Assembly: GCA_023426625.1 (NCBI GenBank) | Contig: JAFAAJ010000279.1 | Location: forward strand, 1-13,929 | Direction: 5' to 3' | From: Bacteroidota bacterium | GTDB taxonomy: Bacteria; Bacteroidota; Bacteroidia; Flavobacteriales; Weeksellaceae | DNA length: 13,929 bases | Shown here: piece after piece, positions 13,407 through 13,929 of the stretch | How the letters are laid out: every line of letters begins with the position of its first letter | Position numbering within the stretch: the stretch's first letter is position 1 | The notes under the pieces: generated by a model | Seen by the model: only the letters and a program-made list of their open reading frames with translations | What the model was told of the DNA's origin: nothing | The model's database searches: none | Translations under genes and position numbers: made by a program

Positions 13407-13929
13407 TTATTTACTGCTTTGTGGAGCTTTATAAGAAGAAATTCTGGCAAGAACTACGCGCTGGAATCTCATTAAATCCGCATCACTGCAATATCCGTAC
13501 TTTAAAATGGTTTTCCTTTCGAATCCTCCTGCAAACACATAATATATAAAATGCTGAATCTGCGATTTTTCTATTTTCAAATCAACGAAATACTGTTCAC
13601 CTAATGCCGAGATAAGATAGTTCATGAGATCCACATCATCCCATTTGTTTTTTACCTTTCCAATACTGATTCCATGGGTAACAGGCTGAACAAACTCACC
13701 TGGTCTTGCTGCCAAAACACGAGGATCTGATTTCTGAGCAATATACCTATCTATATCCTTCGTTAACTTTTCAACTTTTTTAGATTTATTCAGGTTTTTA
13801 GAATCGATCTTAAGATCTCCTGTAATTCCTTTTTTTATTTCCACCGCATCGATCAAAGTTGCAGCTCTTACTAAAGTAATATTCAACGGAGCTCCTAAAC
13901 CTGAAACTTTTTGAACTACACGTTCATAC
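13407..13929 (-). CDS. Unrecognised protein, 5' part outside the window
   Basis: The frame is open to the window edge: before the TTG codon at 13884-13886 it reads YERVVQKVSGLGAPL without a stop, so the gene very likely begins beyond 13929 and TTG is not the start. The visible 173 or so residues begin with strand-like sequence, then a Lys-rich segment (KIDSKNLNKSKKVEKL). An ARPGEFVQPVTHGISIGKVKN stretch follows, then a helical C-terminus containing LMNYLISALGEQYFVDLKIEKSQ and a single Cys in KYGYCSDADL. I recognise no family. It lies 85 bases upstream of the SIMPL gene on the same strand. The density of charged residues and the absence of internal stops support a real gene. Confidence 0.65.
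   Translation of the reverse strand, partial: YERVVQKVSGLGAPLNITLVRAATLIDAVEIKKGITGDLKIDSKNLNKSKKVEKLTKDIDRYIAQKSDPRVLAARPGEFVQPVTHGISIGKVKNKWDDVDLMNYLISALGEQYFVDLKIEKSQIQHFIYYVFAGGFERKTILKYGYCSDADLMRFQRVVLARISSYKAPQSSK

Overview
The window looks like a chromosomal segment of a member of the Flavobacteriia, most likely Chryseobacterium or a close relative in the Weeksellaceae. The clues are low G+C, genes without Shine-Dalgarno sequences, several perfect copies of the Bacteroidota -7 element TAnnTTTG, protein families that are typical of Bacteroidota (DUF4292, DUF4254, DUF2851) and a bacillithiol gene (bshA). No mobile element, phage, CRISPR array, tRNA or rRNA is visible. Most of it is ordinary core genome, with several poorly characterised envelope genes and some regulatory structure.

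Region 1 (1-4849, + strand) is about envelope polymers. It holds the 3' part of a MOP-family polysaccharide flippase, a sugar-phosphate nucleotidyltransferase with a C-terminal left-handed beta-helix, a DUF4292 lipoprotein, and an EnvC-like coiled-coil protein whose LytM domain has lost its zinc and catalytic residues. The last two overlap by 4 bp. A long RNA-type hairpin separates the nucleotidyltransferase from the lipoprotein.

Region 2 (4834-6849, + strand) reads as one transcription unit. A good Bacteroidota promoter is followed by tatA, a DUF4254 gene, a small lipoprotein and a stand-alone GTP cyclohydrolase II (ribA), and it closes with a strong intrinsic terminator. The terminator is usable from both strands and also serves the convergent small lipoprotein gene at 6875-7393, which carries an acidic stretch after its lipobox cysteine like a surface-export signal.

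Region 3 (7460-12423, + strand) starts with a promoter for a secreted NagZ-like GH3 glycosidase. This is followed after 6 bp by bshA, the first enzyme of bacillithiol synthesis. A second promoter, with a 16-bp inverted repeat between its two elements, sits on the bshA stop codon and should drive DUF2851 - PspC - GNAT acetyltransferase, which are tightly packed or overlapping.

Region 4 (12424-13929) begins with a 163-bp intergenic stretch holding what looks like a dispersed repeat with two inverted arms. Two minus-strand genes follow: a SIMPL-domain protein and an unrecognised protein that runs off the window edge. No intergenic gap reaches 300 bp. I see no clear new defence or mobile system. 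The best candidates for undescribed biology are the four-cysteine DUF2851 protein with its operator-like dyad, the tatA-DUF4254-lipoprotein-ribA unit, and the intergenic repeat.
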